A stretch of 64,000 nucleotides of DNA from a marine gamma proteobacterium HTCC2080 (GCA_000169115.1 AAVV01000008.1:124001-188000); one strand, 5' to 3'. Counted from the first letter of the stretch, positions 17,271 through 26,779 are shown. Numbers and translations: made by a program. The notes: generated by a model from the sequence alone, not told the origin.

Positions 17271-18035
17271 ATGAGTGACGTAGTTATTACTGAGGTAAAC
17301 GATGGCGTAATGACCATCACGCTTAATCGACCTGAGGCGAAAAATGCCGTAAATCTGGCCATGGCGGAAGGCGTCGCTGCAGCCATTGATGAACTCGATA
17401 GCAACGACGAGATTCGTGTGGCAATTCTCACGGGTTCTAACAATACGTTTTGTTCCGGGATGGACCTCAAGGCGTTCGTCAGTGGTGAGGTGCCTTACAT
17501 CAAGGGAAGAGGCTTTGCTGGTTTGACCGAATCGCCACCTGCGAAGCCGTTAATTGCCGCCGTTGAAGGATATGCATTGGCGGGTGGGTGTGAGCTGGCG
17601 ATGGTTTGCGATCTGATCATAGCGGCAGACACAGCAAAGTTTGGTGTCCCTGAAGTGAAGCGCGGCTTGGCTGCTGCAGCCGGAGGTTTGTTGCGCTTCC
17701 CACGACAGTTGCCCTATCGGGTGGCCATGGAGTTGGCGCTGACTGGCGACTTTATGGATGCAGGTCGAGCTCGAGATTTGGGTTTCATAAACGAAACCGT
17801 GCCTGCAGGTGAGGCTGTTTCTGCCGCGCAGGCGCTGGCAGCAAAGATAGCAGGTAACGGACCTCTGGCAGTTAAGCTCAGCAAACAGGTAGTCAGAGAC
17901 TCGCAGGACTGGAGCACTGATGAAATGTTTGGTCGCCAGCAGGACATCCTTCAGCCAGTATTTGTCAGTGAAGATGCTATGGAAGGGGCGATAGCTTTTG
18001 CTGAGAAGCGAGCGCCTAATTGGAAGGGCCGTTGA
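17271..18035 (+). CDS. Enoyl-CoA hydratase/isomerase family (crotonase) protein
   Basis: A 254-residue crotonase. The oxyanion-hole segments CSGMDLKAF (residues 61-69) and GYALAGGCELAM are intact, and both catalytic Glu residues of hydratases are present (E108 in GGCELA, E128 in GVPEVKRG). The expected reaction is addition of water to a trans-2-enoyl-CoA, although the family also contains isomerases and hydrolases. AAAGAGG precedes the ATG. A good intrinsic terminator directly after the gene separates it from the next SDR. Confidence 0.9.
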   Translation: MSDVVITEVNDGVMTITLNRPEAKNAVNLAMAEGVAAAIDELDSNDEIRVAILTGSNNTFCSGMDLKAFVSGEVPYIKGRGFAGLTESPPAKPLIAAVEGYALAGGCELAMVCDLIIAADTAKFGVPEVKRGLAAAAGGLLRFPRQLPYRVAMELALTGDFMDAGRARDLGFINETVPAGEAVSAAQALAAKIAGNGPLAVKLSKQVVRDSQDWSTDEMFGRQQDILQPVFVSEDAMEGAIAFAEKRAPNWKGR

Positions 18036-18062
18036 GTCGCTAGACCCATGGGTTTTTGCTGC

Positions 18063-18096
18063 TCGGGGGGCTATGCCCCCGACAATTTTTTTATTT
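18063..18096 (+). terminator. Rho-independent terminator
   Basis: A 7-base-pair stem TCGGGGG / CCCCCGA with loop GCTATG (18063-18082) is followed after three bases by a run of seven T. It lies 28 bases after the crotonase stop and 12 bases before the SDR start, so the SDR needs either readthrough or its own promoter. Confidence 0.8.
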
Positions 18097-18107
18097 AGGA
18101 GTGTCAT

Positions 18108-18875
18108 ATGTCTCGGTGGGATGTTTTTTGCGATCAGGTTATTTGTATTACTGGGGCTGCTAGTGGTTTTGGTAAACTTATGGCTGAAAATTTGCATGCG
18201 GCAGGGGCACGCTTGGTGATTAGTGATATCAACCCTGAGCCGCTGCAGGCAGTTGCGGCTGCCCTTGCAGATGAAACCCGAGTTGTTGCGATGACCTGTG
18301 ACGTCGCCAACGAGGCAGATGTTCAGGCCATTGTAGTGGCCGCTAAAGAACGTTTTGGCCGACTCGATATCATGGTAAACAATGCAGGCCTGGGTTCCGA
18401 GCCAAAGCTGTTGACTGAAGTGACCGAGGAGGAACTGGACCTCAACTATAACGTCAACACGAAGGGCGTTTTCTTTGGCATCAAGCATGCTGTGCGGCAA
18501 ATGCTGGCACAAGACTCTCCCGGCGGCACCGTGCTCAACGTGGCTTCAATGGCGGGTATAGGCGCTGCTCCTTTGCTGGGTGCCTATGCGGCTGCCAAGC
18601 ATGGTGTGGTTGGACTTACAAAAACAGCCGCCTATGAGTTTGGCCGGCAAGGCGTTCGCGTTAATGCTATCTGCCCGTTTTTCTCACCGACGCCTTTGGT
18701 AACTCAGGAAGGTGGCCTGGCAGATAGAATGGACACGCTTAAAAAAAGCTCACCTATGAATCGCATGGGTGACCCCGAAGAAATGGTAGAAGTGATGCTC
18801 ATGCTTATGTCCCCTACAAACAGCTTTATGAACGGACAGGCCGTAGCTGTTGATGGTGGCATGTCTGCCATTTAA
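18108..18875 (+). CDS. Short-chain dehydrogenase/reductase (SDR)
   Basis: A 255-residue classical SDR: ITGAASGFG cofactor loop, MVNNAGLG, the active-site Ser in NVASMAG and the catalytic YAAAKHG, ending with AVDGGMSAI, as in FabG-like enzymes. It is likely to oxidise a hydroxyacyl or alcohol group with NAD(P). Context (TLP1 thiolase-like, crotonase) suggests a 3-hydroxyacyl-CoA or related step. TTTAGGAG lies nine bases before the ATG. A terminator hairpin just upstream suggests it can be expressed apart from the crotonase. Confidence 0.9.
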   Translation: MSRWDVFCDQVICITGAASGFGKLMAENLHAAGARLVISDINPEPLQAVAAALADETRVVAMTCDVANEADVQAIVVAAKERFGRLDIMVNNAGLGSEPKLLTEVTEEELDLNYNVNTKGVFFGIKHAVRQMLAQDSPGGTVLNVASMAGIGAAPLLGAYAAAKHGVVGLTKTAAYEFGRQGVRVNAICPFFSPTPLVTQEGGLADRMDTLKKSSPMNRMGDPEEMVEVMLMLMSPTNSFMNGQAVAVDGGMSAI

Positions 18876-18935
18876 GCCCGGGGGTATTGCCAAGGGCTAG
18901 GGTGGGCTTGCCTGTCCCATTACTATGATGTGACT

Positions 18936-18960
18936 AGGGATGTGCAGGCAGCACATCCCT
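18936..18960. other. Perfect 10-bp hairpin between convergent genes
   Basis: AGGGATGTGC and its exact complement GCACATCCCT are separated by AGGCA. No T-run follows on either strand, so it is not a standard intrinsic terminator, but it lies between the 3' ends of two convergent genes, where such hairpins often stabilise or end transcripts. Confidence 0.7.
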
Positions 18961-19019
18961 CCCCGCAAGGAGACTTGTAGTCAGTGGCCACTAGGCTATT
19001 GCCACCCCAGGAAGACCCG

Positions 19020-21233
19020 CTATTTTTTGGCAGGCCCTGTCATGATCTTTTGCATTAAAAAGACGTAGAGCATGGCGTCACGGCGAGCATATTCGCTGAG
19101 ATTTGCTGCTGCGGCGTGCCCGCCGTCGATATTTTCAAAATATAAATAGTCGTGTCCCAACGTTTCAAGTAGGTGGGACATCTTTCGCGCATGGCCGGGG
19201 TGAACGCGGTCGTCCTTGGTTGAGGTGTACAGGAAAATCTCGGGATAATCCTGCGTTGCGCTAACGTTGTGATAGGGCGAGATGCTGCGGAGAAAGGCAC
19301 CTTCCTCGGGGTCATCGGGGTTCCCGTACTCTCCCATCCATGAGGCACCCGCCAGTAGTTTGTGGTAGCGCAGCATATCGAGCAGGGGCACGGCTGAGAC
19401 CACGGCTTGCCAGAGATCGGGTCGCTGGGTGTACATAACGCCGGTCAGTAGTCCGCCGTTGGAGCCTCCATAGACTGCCAGGTGCTCAGCACTGCTAAGA
19501 CCTTGGGCTGAAAGATCTTCCGCGACAGCGATAAGGTCATCGTATATGCGCTGTCGCTGTGTCTTGAGTCCGGCCTGATGCCAAGCCGGACCGAATTCAC
19601 CACCACCGCGAATATTCGCCAAGACATAAGCGCCACCGTTCTCTAACCAAAGCTTGCCAAGGCTGCCCGAGTAGCGGGGGCGCATTGAAACTTGAAAACC
19701 GCCGTAGGCATACAAGAGGGTGGGTGTGGATCCATCCAGAGGCGTATTTTCGTGTCGAACGACGAAGTAGGGGATGACTGTGCCGTCAGGAGACCGCGTC
19801 TCGATTTGCTCCACGATGAGGCCGGAGCTATCAAAGCGTTCGGGGATAGCTTTAATAGAGCGCGTCGTCATATCGGCGGTATTGGCCAGCAGTAAAGTGT
19901 CAGGGGTTAGGAAGCCCTCGGCATTGATAAAAGCGACATCCGCTTCACGGCTAGCGCTGCTCAAACTTATCGTCAAGTTGTCAGGTGCGGGAATGGTCTC
20001 TTTTGACCATTCACCAGCGTCTACGTGAAATGCCATTAAACCGCCAATAACGTTATTGTCCACGGTGACCAGCAGCGCGCTTTTAGTGGCCGCAACGCTT
20101 CCAATCGATTCGGTTGGCGAGGGCAGATACAGTGTATTCACGGCGGAAATATCCCCCGTATCGATAAAGTCAGGCAGGTTAATCGAAACTAAAGCGCCAG
20201 CGGGATGACTGGCTGCCGTGTTCGCTGTTTTCCAGTTTTCGGCCAGAGAAAAAACGAGCTCTCCCTTATAGAGCGTCTCAATCGATGTTTTAGCCGGTAT
20301 AGGAAGGATTTTAGGCTCGCCGATAGAGGGTAAATACCAGTAGGTGGATTCATAAAATGTTTGTGCCTGGGCCGCCATCATGTGCACCGTCCCACCATGG
20401 TCTTCCAAACGTACCGGCCATAAACCGACGTCTGTTGAGTTTCCTTCCAACACAACCTCGGCGCTGTCGAGCTTGGAGCCTCGTGACCAGCGGTAAATGA
20501 TGGACGGATAGCCAGAGTCAGTGGTGTTGGCAGGTTCTGTTGCGAGGGCTACCAACACGGTGTTTTCATCTACCCACGCGATACTGCCCTTGGCTTCGGG
20601 TGTTTCAAAGCCATCTGCCACAAACTGCCGGTCAGACAGCGAAAACTCTCGTCGCACCGCAGCGTCACTGCCGCCTTTAGATAGCGTGATTAGGCAGCGG
20701 TCATACTTTGGAGTCAGACAGTCGGCACCACGCCAGACCCAGTTGATAGCCTCCCTGTCTGCGAGAGCGTCCAGATCAATAATGACCTCCCATTCGGGTG
20801 CGTCGGTTAGGTAGCTCGTTAGTGTTGTTCGGCGCCATAGGCCGTGGGTAAACGTACTGTCTTGCCAAAAATTCCAGACGAACCCGCCGTAATAACTGCC
20901 GTAAGGGATACGGTCGTCACTTTCATACAGCGTCTGGGCCGCGGCCATTAGTGATTCATAACGAGCGTCGCCCTGCAGTCGGACCGACGTTCGGGCGTTT
21001 TGTTTTCTCACCCAATCGAGAGCTTGCTCGCCTTCTACATCTTCAAGCCACAGCCGTGAATCTGGAGCAGGTGATTCTGGAGCTAAGGCTGAGTTTGCTG
21101 CCGGGGTAATGGTGCCCGCAGTGGTTGCAAGAGCAGATGAGCGAGGCTCAGTTTGAGATTTTGCAGTCTCGCTCCAGCATATCGAGGTCGCAACGAGGAT
21201 TAATAGGGTCGAAATCGCTCTTAAGAAGTGCAT
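19020..21233 (-). CDS. Secreted prolyl oligopeptidase (S9A family)
   Basis: A protein of about 737 residues with a signal peptide (MHFLRAISTLLILVATSICW), an N-terminal beta-propeller and a C-terminal alpha/beta-hydrolase domain. The nucleophile is in YGGSNGGLL, the Asp in TSTKDDRVHP and the His in DGGHAAAA. It should cut short proline-containing peptides in the periplasm. I start at 21233 because CAGGAG lies seven bases upstream and the signal peptide begins there; the frame itself is open to 21284. It is convergent with the SDR and is followed upstream by the molybdenum hydroxylase genes on the same strand. Confidence 0.9.
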   Translation of the reverse strand: MHFLRAISTLLILVATSICWSETAKSQTEPRSSALATTAGTITPAANSALAPESPAPDSRLWLEDVEGEQALDWVRKQNARTSVRLQGDARYESLMAAAQTLYESDDRIPYGSYYGGFVWNFWQDSTFTHGLWRRTTLTSYLTDAPEWEVIIDLDALADREAINWVWRGADCLTPKYDRCLITLSKGGSDAAVRREFSLSDRQFVADGFETPEAKGSIAWVDENTVLVALATEPANTTDSGYPSIIYRWSRGSKLDSAEVVLEGNSTDVGLWPVRLEDHGGTVHMMAAQAQTFYESTYWYLPSIGEPKILPIPAKTSIETLYKGELVFSLAENWKTANTAASHPAGALVSINLPDFIDTGDISAVNTLYLPSPTESIGSVAATKSALLVTVDNNVIGGLMAFHVDAGEWSKETIPAPDNLTISLSSASREADVAFINAEGFLTPDTLLLANTADMTTRSIKAIPERFDSSGLIVEQIETRSPDGTVIPYFVVRHENTPLDGSTPTLLYAYGGFQVSMRPRYSGSLGKLWLENGGAYVLANIRGGGEFGPAWHQAGLKTQRQRIYDDLIAVAEDLSAQGLSSAEHLAVYGGSNGGLLTGVMYTQRPDLWQAVVSAVPLLDMLRYHKLLAGASWMGEYGNPDDPEEGAFLRSISPYHNVSATQDYPEIFLYTSTKDDRVHPGHARKMSHLLETLGHDYLYFENIDGGHAAAANLSEYARRDAMLYVFLMQKIMTGPAKK

Positions 21234-21393
21234 CCAATGCTCCTGAAAATTAACTATTTGAGGGCGTGGTCCCCGCTTCCACAAGGATTACGGTCGTGTC
21301 CCTTCCGGGCTGCCTAAACGGCTCAGGCGAGGATCATAAATTGTTTCTGTTGAACCGTGGTTTCTGCACGACGGGTCGGTACCCAATTGTCAA

Positions 21394-23595
21394 TCAAGCA
21401 AGTTTAAGGGGCAAGTCACGAAGGCGCTGTCCGGTTGCGCGATACACCGCATTAGCGACGGCAGGCGCAAGGGGTGGCACCCCAGGTTCACCTATTCCCG
21501 TCGGAGGTGTCTGGCTGTTTATGATGACAACATCAACCGCCGGAGATTCGTTCATGCGCAAAATGGGGTAGTTGTGGAAGTTACTTTGGACCACCGCGCC
21601 ATCGTCAAGATCTATTTGGCCGTAAAGTGTTGCGGTTAGCGCAAACATAACCGCGCCCTCGAGCTGTGCTCTCACAATGTCGGGGTTAACCGCCAAGCCA
21701 CAATCGACAACGCAGGTGACTTTATGTACGCGAATATTGCCATCCGTCACCGACACCTGGGCAATTTGGGCCACGTCAGTGCCAAAGGACGAATGCGCAG
21801 CAAATCCCAAATGATGATTTTCCGGTACGGTCATTGCCGCCATTAGCCTGCCCGCCTGGGCCACTACATTTTTCATCCGAGGCTTGTCTTCTAAATTTTT
21901 CAGGCGCAGCGCTACAGGATCTATCTGCCTCGCCTCTGCGAGCTCGTCCATCATCGATTCTACGGCAAAGCTGGTGTAGGAGTGTCCCACCGAACGCCAA
22001 AATGTGGTGGGCAATCCGTGATCCACTGATGCGTGGGAGACTCTGTAGCTGGGCAACGAATAGGTTTCATGAAGTCCTTCAACGCTTGAGGCGTCGACGG
22101 CCCAGTTGTCAAAGACATAATCCATGGCACCTACAAGACCGTTAAGCAGACCGGTGGGCAGGCTAGGGAGCACACCGGGTAGGGCATTCTTCATAGTTTG
22201 CGCGGTGATATTGGCCCCAGAGCGGCGGGCCTGCCACGCAGTAATACGGCCCTCATTATTTGCAGCTGCCTTTATTTTCATCATCGCCGCGGGTCTGTAG
22301 AAGCCATGGCGCAAGTCATCTTCCCGGGACCACAGCAGTTGCACGGGCTTATCAATGCTCATAGCAATCTCTGCCACCTCAACAATGTGTGACAGCGTGG
22401 CGCGGCGACCAAAGCCGCCGCCCAAAAACTGATTGTGGATTTTAATATCGCCTCTGGGCAGACCAGTCAGGCGTTCCAAAACGCCTTGAGCCGCGCCAAC
22501 AAATTGCACACCAGTCCACAGATCGGCACCGTTTTCAGTGATTCGCAGGGTCGCGTTTAGCGGCTCCATGGGTGCATGGGCAAGAAAGGGCGCGTAATAG
22601 TCCGTTTCCAAAATTCTGTCGGCCTCGGCAAAGGCTTTTTCTGGATCTCCTACATGGCTCGATTCAGTATCGTCGTTGGCCTCGAGCGCCGCCGATAGAT
22701 CTTGTCGCACCTGCGTTGACGTTACGCTTGAAAGCGGGCGTTTTTCCCAATCAACCGTGATCTTTTTAGCGGCCTGATAGGCCTGCCAGTAGCGCTCGGC
22801 CACCACAGCAATACCGCTAGACACAGCCACTATGTCCAGTACTCCCGGGGCTATCCTTGCGGCGCTGTCATCAAACTTCAACGCTTTCGATCCTGCAACT
22901 GGGGGGCGAACCACAACGGCGTAGACCATGCCGGGGAGGTCGGTATCGATGCCAAAGCTTGCTGTACCTGTGGCCTTCGCTAAAGCATCGACTCTTGGAG
23001 CATCGGCACCAATGTATTGAAAGTTAGAGGGCGCTTTTAGTGAGGTCGCGACAGGCATTTCTAGCGATGAAGCGGTGTCGACAAAGTCACCGTAGGGGTA
23101 GCGTCGGTCACCGGCCACAATAAATCCGTCGTCGGTGAGCAGTTGCTCCGAGGGTATTCCAAGGTCTAGAGCGGCCGCATTGAGTAGTAGTGCTCGGGTG
23201 TCGGCGCCAACCTGCCTGAGCGGCTGGTAAAAAACACGAACGGCATTAGAGCCTCCGGTTCCTTGAACACGAAACTCAGGGTTGTTGTAGTCTTCGTGGG
23301 ATCCTGCGGCCTGTACCAGCATGTTGGCCGGATCAACGTCAAGTTCTTCACCGATAATCGTTGCCAGACCGGTTCTGATGCCTTGTCCCATTTCATCACT
23401 GGGACAATAGAAGGTGATTTTGTTGTCTGGGGCAATTTGCAAGAAAGCGTTGGGAATAAAGCCGGCGTCAGTAACCTCAATGGGGTGCGGGCCATTAAAT
23501 GCGCAGCCAGGTAGGGCAACCGCGACGACAATGCCGCCCCCGACCATGCCAGAAGTTTTTAAAAAGTGTCTTCTGCTGAGGCTTTGACCGCTCAT
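21394..23595 (-). CDS. Molybdenum hydroxylase large subunit (IorB/isoquinoline 1-oxidoreductase beta type)
   Basis: A 733-residue xanthine-dehydrogenase-family subunit. It begins with a twin-arginine signal SRRHFLK followed by a hydrophobic stretch ending LPGC (C31), so it is exported folded with its cofactor and may be lipid-anchored. Molybdopterin-binding segments GGGFGRR and GEPGVPPLAPAVANAV, the latter with the active-site Glu, are present. Members oxidise aldehydes or N-heterocycles with water as the oxygen donor. It overlaps the iron-sulfur subunit gene by four bases. An XdhC chaperone gene lies about 3 kb away. Confidence 0.87.
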   Translation of the reverse strand: MSGQSLSRRHFLKTSGMVGGGIVVAVALPGCAFNGPHPIEVTDAGFIPNAFLQIAPDNKITFYCPSDEMGQGIRTGLATIIGEELDVDPANMLVQAAGSHEDYNNPEFRVQGTGGSNAVRVFYQPLRQVGADTRALLLNAAALDLGIPSEQLLTDDGFIVAGDRRYPYGDFVDTASSLEMPVATSLKAPSNFQYIGADAPRVDALAKATGTASFGIDTDLPGMVYAVVVRPPVAGSKALKFDDSAARIAPGVLDIVAVSSGIAVVAERYWQAYQAAKKITVDWEKRPLSSVTSTQVRQDLSAALEANDDTESSHVGDPEKAFAEADRILETDYYAPFLAHAPMEPLNATLRITENGADLWTGVQFVGAAQGVLERLTGLPRGDIKIHNQFLGGGFGRRATLSHIVEVAEIAMSIDKPVQLLWSREDDLRHGFYRPAAMMKIKAAANNEGRITAWQARRSGANITAQTMKNALPGVLPSLPTGLLNGLVGAMDYVFDNWAVDASSVEGLHETYSLPSYRVSHASVDHGLPTTFWRSVGHSYTSFAVESMMDELAEARQIDPVALRLKNLEDKPRMKNVVAQAGRLMAAMTVPENHHLGFAAHSSFGTDVAQIAQVSVTDGNIRVHKVTCVVDCGLAVNPDIVRAQLEGAVMFALTATLYGQIDLDDGAVVQSNFHNYPILRMNESPAVDVVIINSQTPPTGIGEPGVPPLAPAVANAVYRATGQRLRDLPLKLA

Positions 23596-24083
23596 GAAGT
23601 CGCCTCCACTGCAGTGGCATCGTAGCTTTGAGAGTTACCGGCCACTGATGCGATGGCGGCCTTAATTCTGGGGTAGCAGCCACAGCGGCAAATATTGCCC
23701 GACATGGCCTGGTCTATGTCGTCACTGGATGCATCGGGTTTGTCTGCTATTAGCGCCGCTGCAGCCATAATTTGCCCGCTTTGGCAGTAGCCGCATTGCG
23801 GTACGTTATGTTTTACCCAAGCGGCTTGTAGTGGATGCAGCGCCTCCGGATTGCCCAACCCTTCTATTGTCGTTACCTTTTTGTTCGCCGCGGCGGCGAC
23901 AGGGAGGACGCAGGTTTTGATAGCTGCTCCGTCGAGGTGCATGGTGCAAGCACCGCACAAACCCGCCCCACAGCCAAACTTGGAACCCTTAAGTTTAAAG
24001 TCATCGCGTATGACCCAAAGCAGTGGCGTATTCGGGTCGCCTTTGAAGCTTACAGAGTCGCCATTGAGAGAGAAGGTAATCAC
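23592..24083 (-). CDS. Molybdenum hydroxylase [2Fe-2S] subunit (IorA type)
   Basis: A 163-residue protein with two iron-sulfur clusters: plant-ferredoxin Cys 38, 43, 46 and 58 (FGCGAGLCGAC) and the helical-domain Cys 97, 100, 132 and 134 (CGYCQSG, ICRCGCYP). It passes electrons from the molybdenum centre in IorB to an external acceptor. It has no export signal and is presumably carried out by the Tat signal of its partner. Its ATGA overlaps the start of the large-subunit gene, so the two are translationally coupled. No FAD-subunit gene is present, as is normal for the IorAB type. Confidence 0.92.
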   Translation of the reverse strand: MITFSLNGDSVSFKGDPNTPLLWVIRDDFKLKGSKFGCGAGLCGACTMHLDGAAIKTCVLPVAAAANKKVTTIEGLGNPEALHPLQAAWVKHNVPQCGYCQSGQIMAAAALIADKPDASSDDIDQAMSGNICRCGCYPRIKAAIASVAGNSQSYDATAVEATS

Positions 24084-24358
24084 GGTTAAACATCCTTGTA
24101 GTAATAAGTGAGTGCCTATCCGGCTAAGTGCTTGGCTGCGTGAGCTTTCACGCTGCAGCCTTTATACGGTGTCAGAGGCGCTGTCGACACGACTTTATCC
24201 CAGCGCTTCGAAAGACTGTCGCATGTCATCTGACATGTTAAGTGCTAGAGGGGCCCAAAACAACACTGCCATCATTGACTGCTGTTACTGTACTCTAGCA
24301 ATGTATTAGCGCATGTTACGTGTGTACAAGAGCGACGGTTCAATTGGAGTAGATAAGC
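24084..24358. other. Divergent intergenic region
   Basis: About 275 bases between the molybdenum hydroxylase operon (minus) and an SDR gene (plus). Both promoters should lie here. Short frames in it show no family resemblance, and no clear operator palindrome was seen. Confidence 0.4.
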
Positions 24359-25138
24359 TTGAATATGGGAATAAAAGGCCGGCGGGCTCTGATCTGTGCT
24401 GGCTCGAAGGGGCTGGGTAGAGGTTGCGCAGAAGCCTTGGCTGCTGAAGGTGTGCACCTGGTACTCAATGCTCGGGGTAGTGATGTCCTAGAAGCTACGG
24501 CTTCAGCCATTCGGGATGCACATGGCGTTGAAGTATCAACGGTAGCGGCTGATGTGACGACACCGACCGGACGGGAGGAGATTTTAGCCGTAAGTGGCGA
24601 CTTAGATATTTTGATCAACAACGCTGGGGGCCCGCCACCGGGTAACTGGCGCGACTGGGATCGCGACGCGTTTATCGCCGCCTTTGATGCCAATGCCTAT
24701 GCTGCAATAGCCCTTATGCAAGCCACCGTGCCGGGAATGTGCGATCGTGGCTGGGGTCGGGTCGTTAACATCACAAGCGTTTCAGTTAAGCAGCCTATAG
24801 GGGTGCTGGGGTTGTCTAATACAGCCAGAGCAGCGCTCACGGGTTTTGTCGCCGGTATCGCCCGTGACGTCGTGCATCAGGGAGTCACGATCAATAACTT
24901 ATTGCCGGGTTTGCACGCCACCGATCGAACTATAGGGCTCGATACCTATGAGGCGAACATGACTGGAGAAACAAAAGAGGCTGTCGCAGCACGTCGCTGT
25001 GCGACTATCCCCGCTGGCAGGTATGGAACTTCTGCAGAATTTGGTACCACATGTGCCTTTATGTGCTCTGAGCATGTGGGGTTCATGGTGGGACAAAATA
25101 TTTTGTTGGACGGCGGTGCCTTCAACAGTACGCTTTGA
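24359..25138 (+). CDS. Atypical SDR without the catalytic Tyr-x3-Lys
   Basis: A 259-residue protein with the SDR Rossmann fold (AGSKGLGRG at 14-22, INNAGGPPPG at 86-95) and the active-site Ser 140 (NITSVSV), but at the place of YxxxK it reads S153-N-T-A-R157. This SNxxR form recurs in a group of FabG-like proteins whose chemistry is unclear. The TTG at 24359 has GGAG nine bases upstream, better placed than for the ATG two codons on. It is divergent from the molybdenum hydroxylase and upstream of a cytochrome c gene. Confidence 0.82.
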   Translation: MNMGIKGRRALICAGSKGLGRGCAEALAAEGVHLVLNARGSDVLEATASAIRDAHGVEVSTVAADVTTPTGREEILAVSGDLDILINNAGGPPPGNWRDWDRDAFIAAFDANAYAAIALMQATVPGMCDRGWGRVVNITSVSVKQPIGVLGLSNTARAALTGFVAGIARDVVHQGVTINNLLPGLHATDRTIGLDTYEANMTGETKEAVAARRCATIPAGRYGTSAEFGTTCAFMCSEHVGFMVGQNILLDGGAFNSTL

Positions 25139-25244
25139 TGGGTATAGTCATGGCAAATTGTTTGCGGGTCCGGCTGCGGCAGGTCATGATAGACGCAGCA
25201 AATAGTACCAGGTGAATTTACAGATACTTTTAGAGGAATCGATC

Positions 25245-25712
25245 ATGAAATTACTCAATCGTCTTGCCATCGTGGCTATCACTATCACCGTGGCTATTCC
25301 TACGGTTGCACACATAGAAAAGGCCGAGCCGCTACAGTCGCTTCGTCAGTCTTATTTCGCTCTGCTGGGCATGACCTTTGGACCCATGGCGGACATGGTG
25401 AAAGGAAAGATTGAGTGGAATGACGAGACTTTTCAGACTTGGGCTAACGATCTGGCCGGCGTATCTGGGTATCAAGTAGAGCGCGGTTTCGCACCGGGTT
25501 CCGATACAGGTAAGACGCGCGCTAAACCTGAAATTTGGCTCAACAGTGAAGATTTCAACTCTAAGCTGGCCGATTTTCGACGTGAGGCCGCGAAACTGGC
25601 TGAGGTGGCGGCTCAGGGTGATCGCGCGGCGATTCAAGGACAATTTGGCGCCACGGGTAAAACGTGCAAAGCCTGCCATGATGAATATAAAGCCAAGGAT
25701 TATCTCTACTAG
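25245..25712 (+). CDS. Cytochrome c'/c556-like monoheme protein
   Basis: A 155-residue protein with a signal peptide (MKLLNRLAIVAITITVAIPT) and a four-helix-bundle cytochrome c layout: RQSYFALLGMTFGPM near the start, which would supply the axial Met of c556 types, and the heme motif CKACH near the C-terminus, followed by a short tail. It is an electron carrier of the periplasm. The start is the ATG with AGAGG about eight bases upstream. It could accept electrons from the IorAB hydroxylase encoded divergently nearby, but that is an inference from position. Confidence 0.88.
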   Translation: MKLLNRLAIVAITITVAIPTVAHIEKAEPLQSLRQSYFALLGMTFGPMADMVKGKIEWNDETFQTWANDLAGVSGYQVERGFAPGSDTGKTRAKPEIWLNSEDFNSKLADFRREAAKLAEVAAQGDRAAIQGQFGATGKTCKACHDEYKAKDYLY

Positions 25713-25760
25713 GGGTTAATCTCTCTTCCGAACAGGAAGTACTTAGGCGGTTTGGCTGAG

Positions 25761-25800
25761 ACAGGCGGTTGACTCAAATAACAGGCGGTTGACTCAAGTA
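25761..25800. repeat. Tandem duplication of a 20-base unit
   Basis: ACAGGCGGTTGACTCAAATA is followed directly by a second copy with one mismatch (AAGTA at its end). It lies in the short gap upstream of the patatin gene. Each copy contains TTGACT, which resembles a -35 element. Confidence 0.9.
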
Positions 25801-25813
25801 AAGGGAGCAAGCG

Positions 25814-26779
25814 ATGTCCCGTGATAGGACCGTTCTATCAATCGACGGCGGGGGCATTCGCGGAATAATCCCTGCAATGGTGCTCGACCATCTAGAGACA
25901 AGGACGGGGCATCGAGCTGCCGATCTCTTTGACCTAATGGTGGGCACCTCAACGGGTGGCATTCTAGCGCTGGGATTGGCGCAACCTGACACAGAGAAGC
26001 CGGAGAATAGCCGCTTCAGCGCTCGTGACTTGGCCGATCTCTATGCGAATCGAGGTTCACAAATTTTCGGCAAAAATTTGTGGCGCCAGTTTCGATCGGC
26101 GCTGGGCATTTTTGATGAAAGCTATTCAGCCAGCCCCCTTGAGGCAGCACTCGCCGATTATTTTGATAACAATGTTCTGGGGGACTGCCGCTGTCCAACG
26201 ATTGTTACGGCCTACGACCTTGAGGCGAGATCAACCACCTTTTTTAAAAGCTTTAAGCCTGAACATGCTCAGGTTTTGTGTAAGTCAGCGGCGAGAGCTA
26301 CATCGGCCGCTCCCACTTTTTTTGAACCCGCTCAGTTGGAAGTGGCTGGAAGATCGACGTCGCTCATTGATGGTGCAGTATTTCTAAACTCCCCTGTTGT
26401 ATCGGCTTATGCAGAGGCGTTGAAGTTATTTCCGGGGGATAAGATCACGGTCATATCTTTGGGCACGGGTGAGCTCGCTCAGCCCATATCAGGGAAGCAA
26501 GCCGCAAGCTGGGGCAAGATTGGCTGGATGCTGCCGGTACTCGATTGTGTGTTTGATGGTATGTCCAAGGCTGCGGATTATCAAATGAGGTTGTTCCTGG
26601 GTGAGCGCTATCAGCGGTTTCAACTTACCCTCGAGAATGCAACGGATGCGCTCGACGATACTACGCCTGAAAACATTAGAGCGCTTTTTGAGGCTACGTC
26701 AACGTTGATTGACCGTGAGGGCGTGCGCCTAAACCAACTTATCAAGCAGCTACAGGGGTTAAACTCTCAAGAGGTTTGA
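25814..26779 (+). CDS. Patatin-like phospholipase
   Basis: A 321-residue patatin-family lipid acyl hydrolase. The Gly-rich oxyanion loop is DGGGIRGI (residues 11-18), the nucleophile is Ser46 in GTSTGG and the catalytic Asp is D186 in DGAVFLNSP. It lacks a signal peptide and is probably cytoplasmic or membrane-associated. No nucleotide cyclase, ubiquitin-like or other defence partner lies beside it, so a CBASS effector role is not supported. AAGGGAG precedes the ATG. Confidence 0.9.
   Translation: MSRDRTVLSIDGGGIRGIIPAMVLDHLETRTGHRAADLFDLMVGTSTGGILALGLAQPDTEKPENSRFSARDLADLYANRGSQIFGKNLWRQFRSALGIFDESYSASPLEAALADYFDNNVLGDCRCPTIVTAYDLEARSTTFFKSFKPEHAQVLCKSAARATSAAPTFFEPAQLEVAGRSTSLIDGAVFLNSPVVSAYAEALKLFPGDKITVISLGTGELAQPISGKQAASWGKIGWMLPVLDCVFDGMSKAADYQMRLFLGERYQRFQLTLENATDALDDTTPENIRALFEATSTLIDREGVRLNQLIKQLQGLNSQEV

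Noticed and set aside
17550-18512. Long minus-strand frame across the crotonase/SDR junction
   Set aside because: It runs antisense over two well-supported genes and the intrinsic terminator between them; its residues are rich in Cys, His and Ser as expected of a shadow frame.
25814-26779. Patatin-like protein as a CBASS-type antiphage effector
   Set aside because: No cyclic nucleotide synthase, Cap2/Cap3 or other defence gene lies beside it; the neighbours are a cytochrome c and an XdhC gene.
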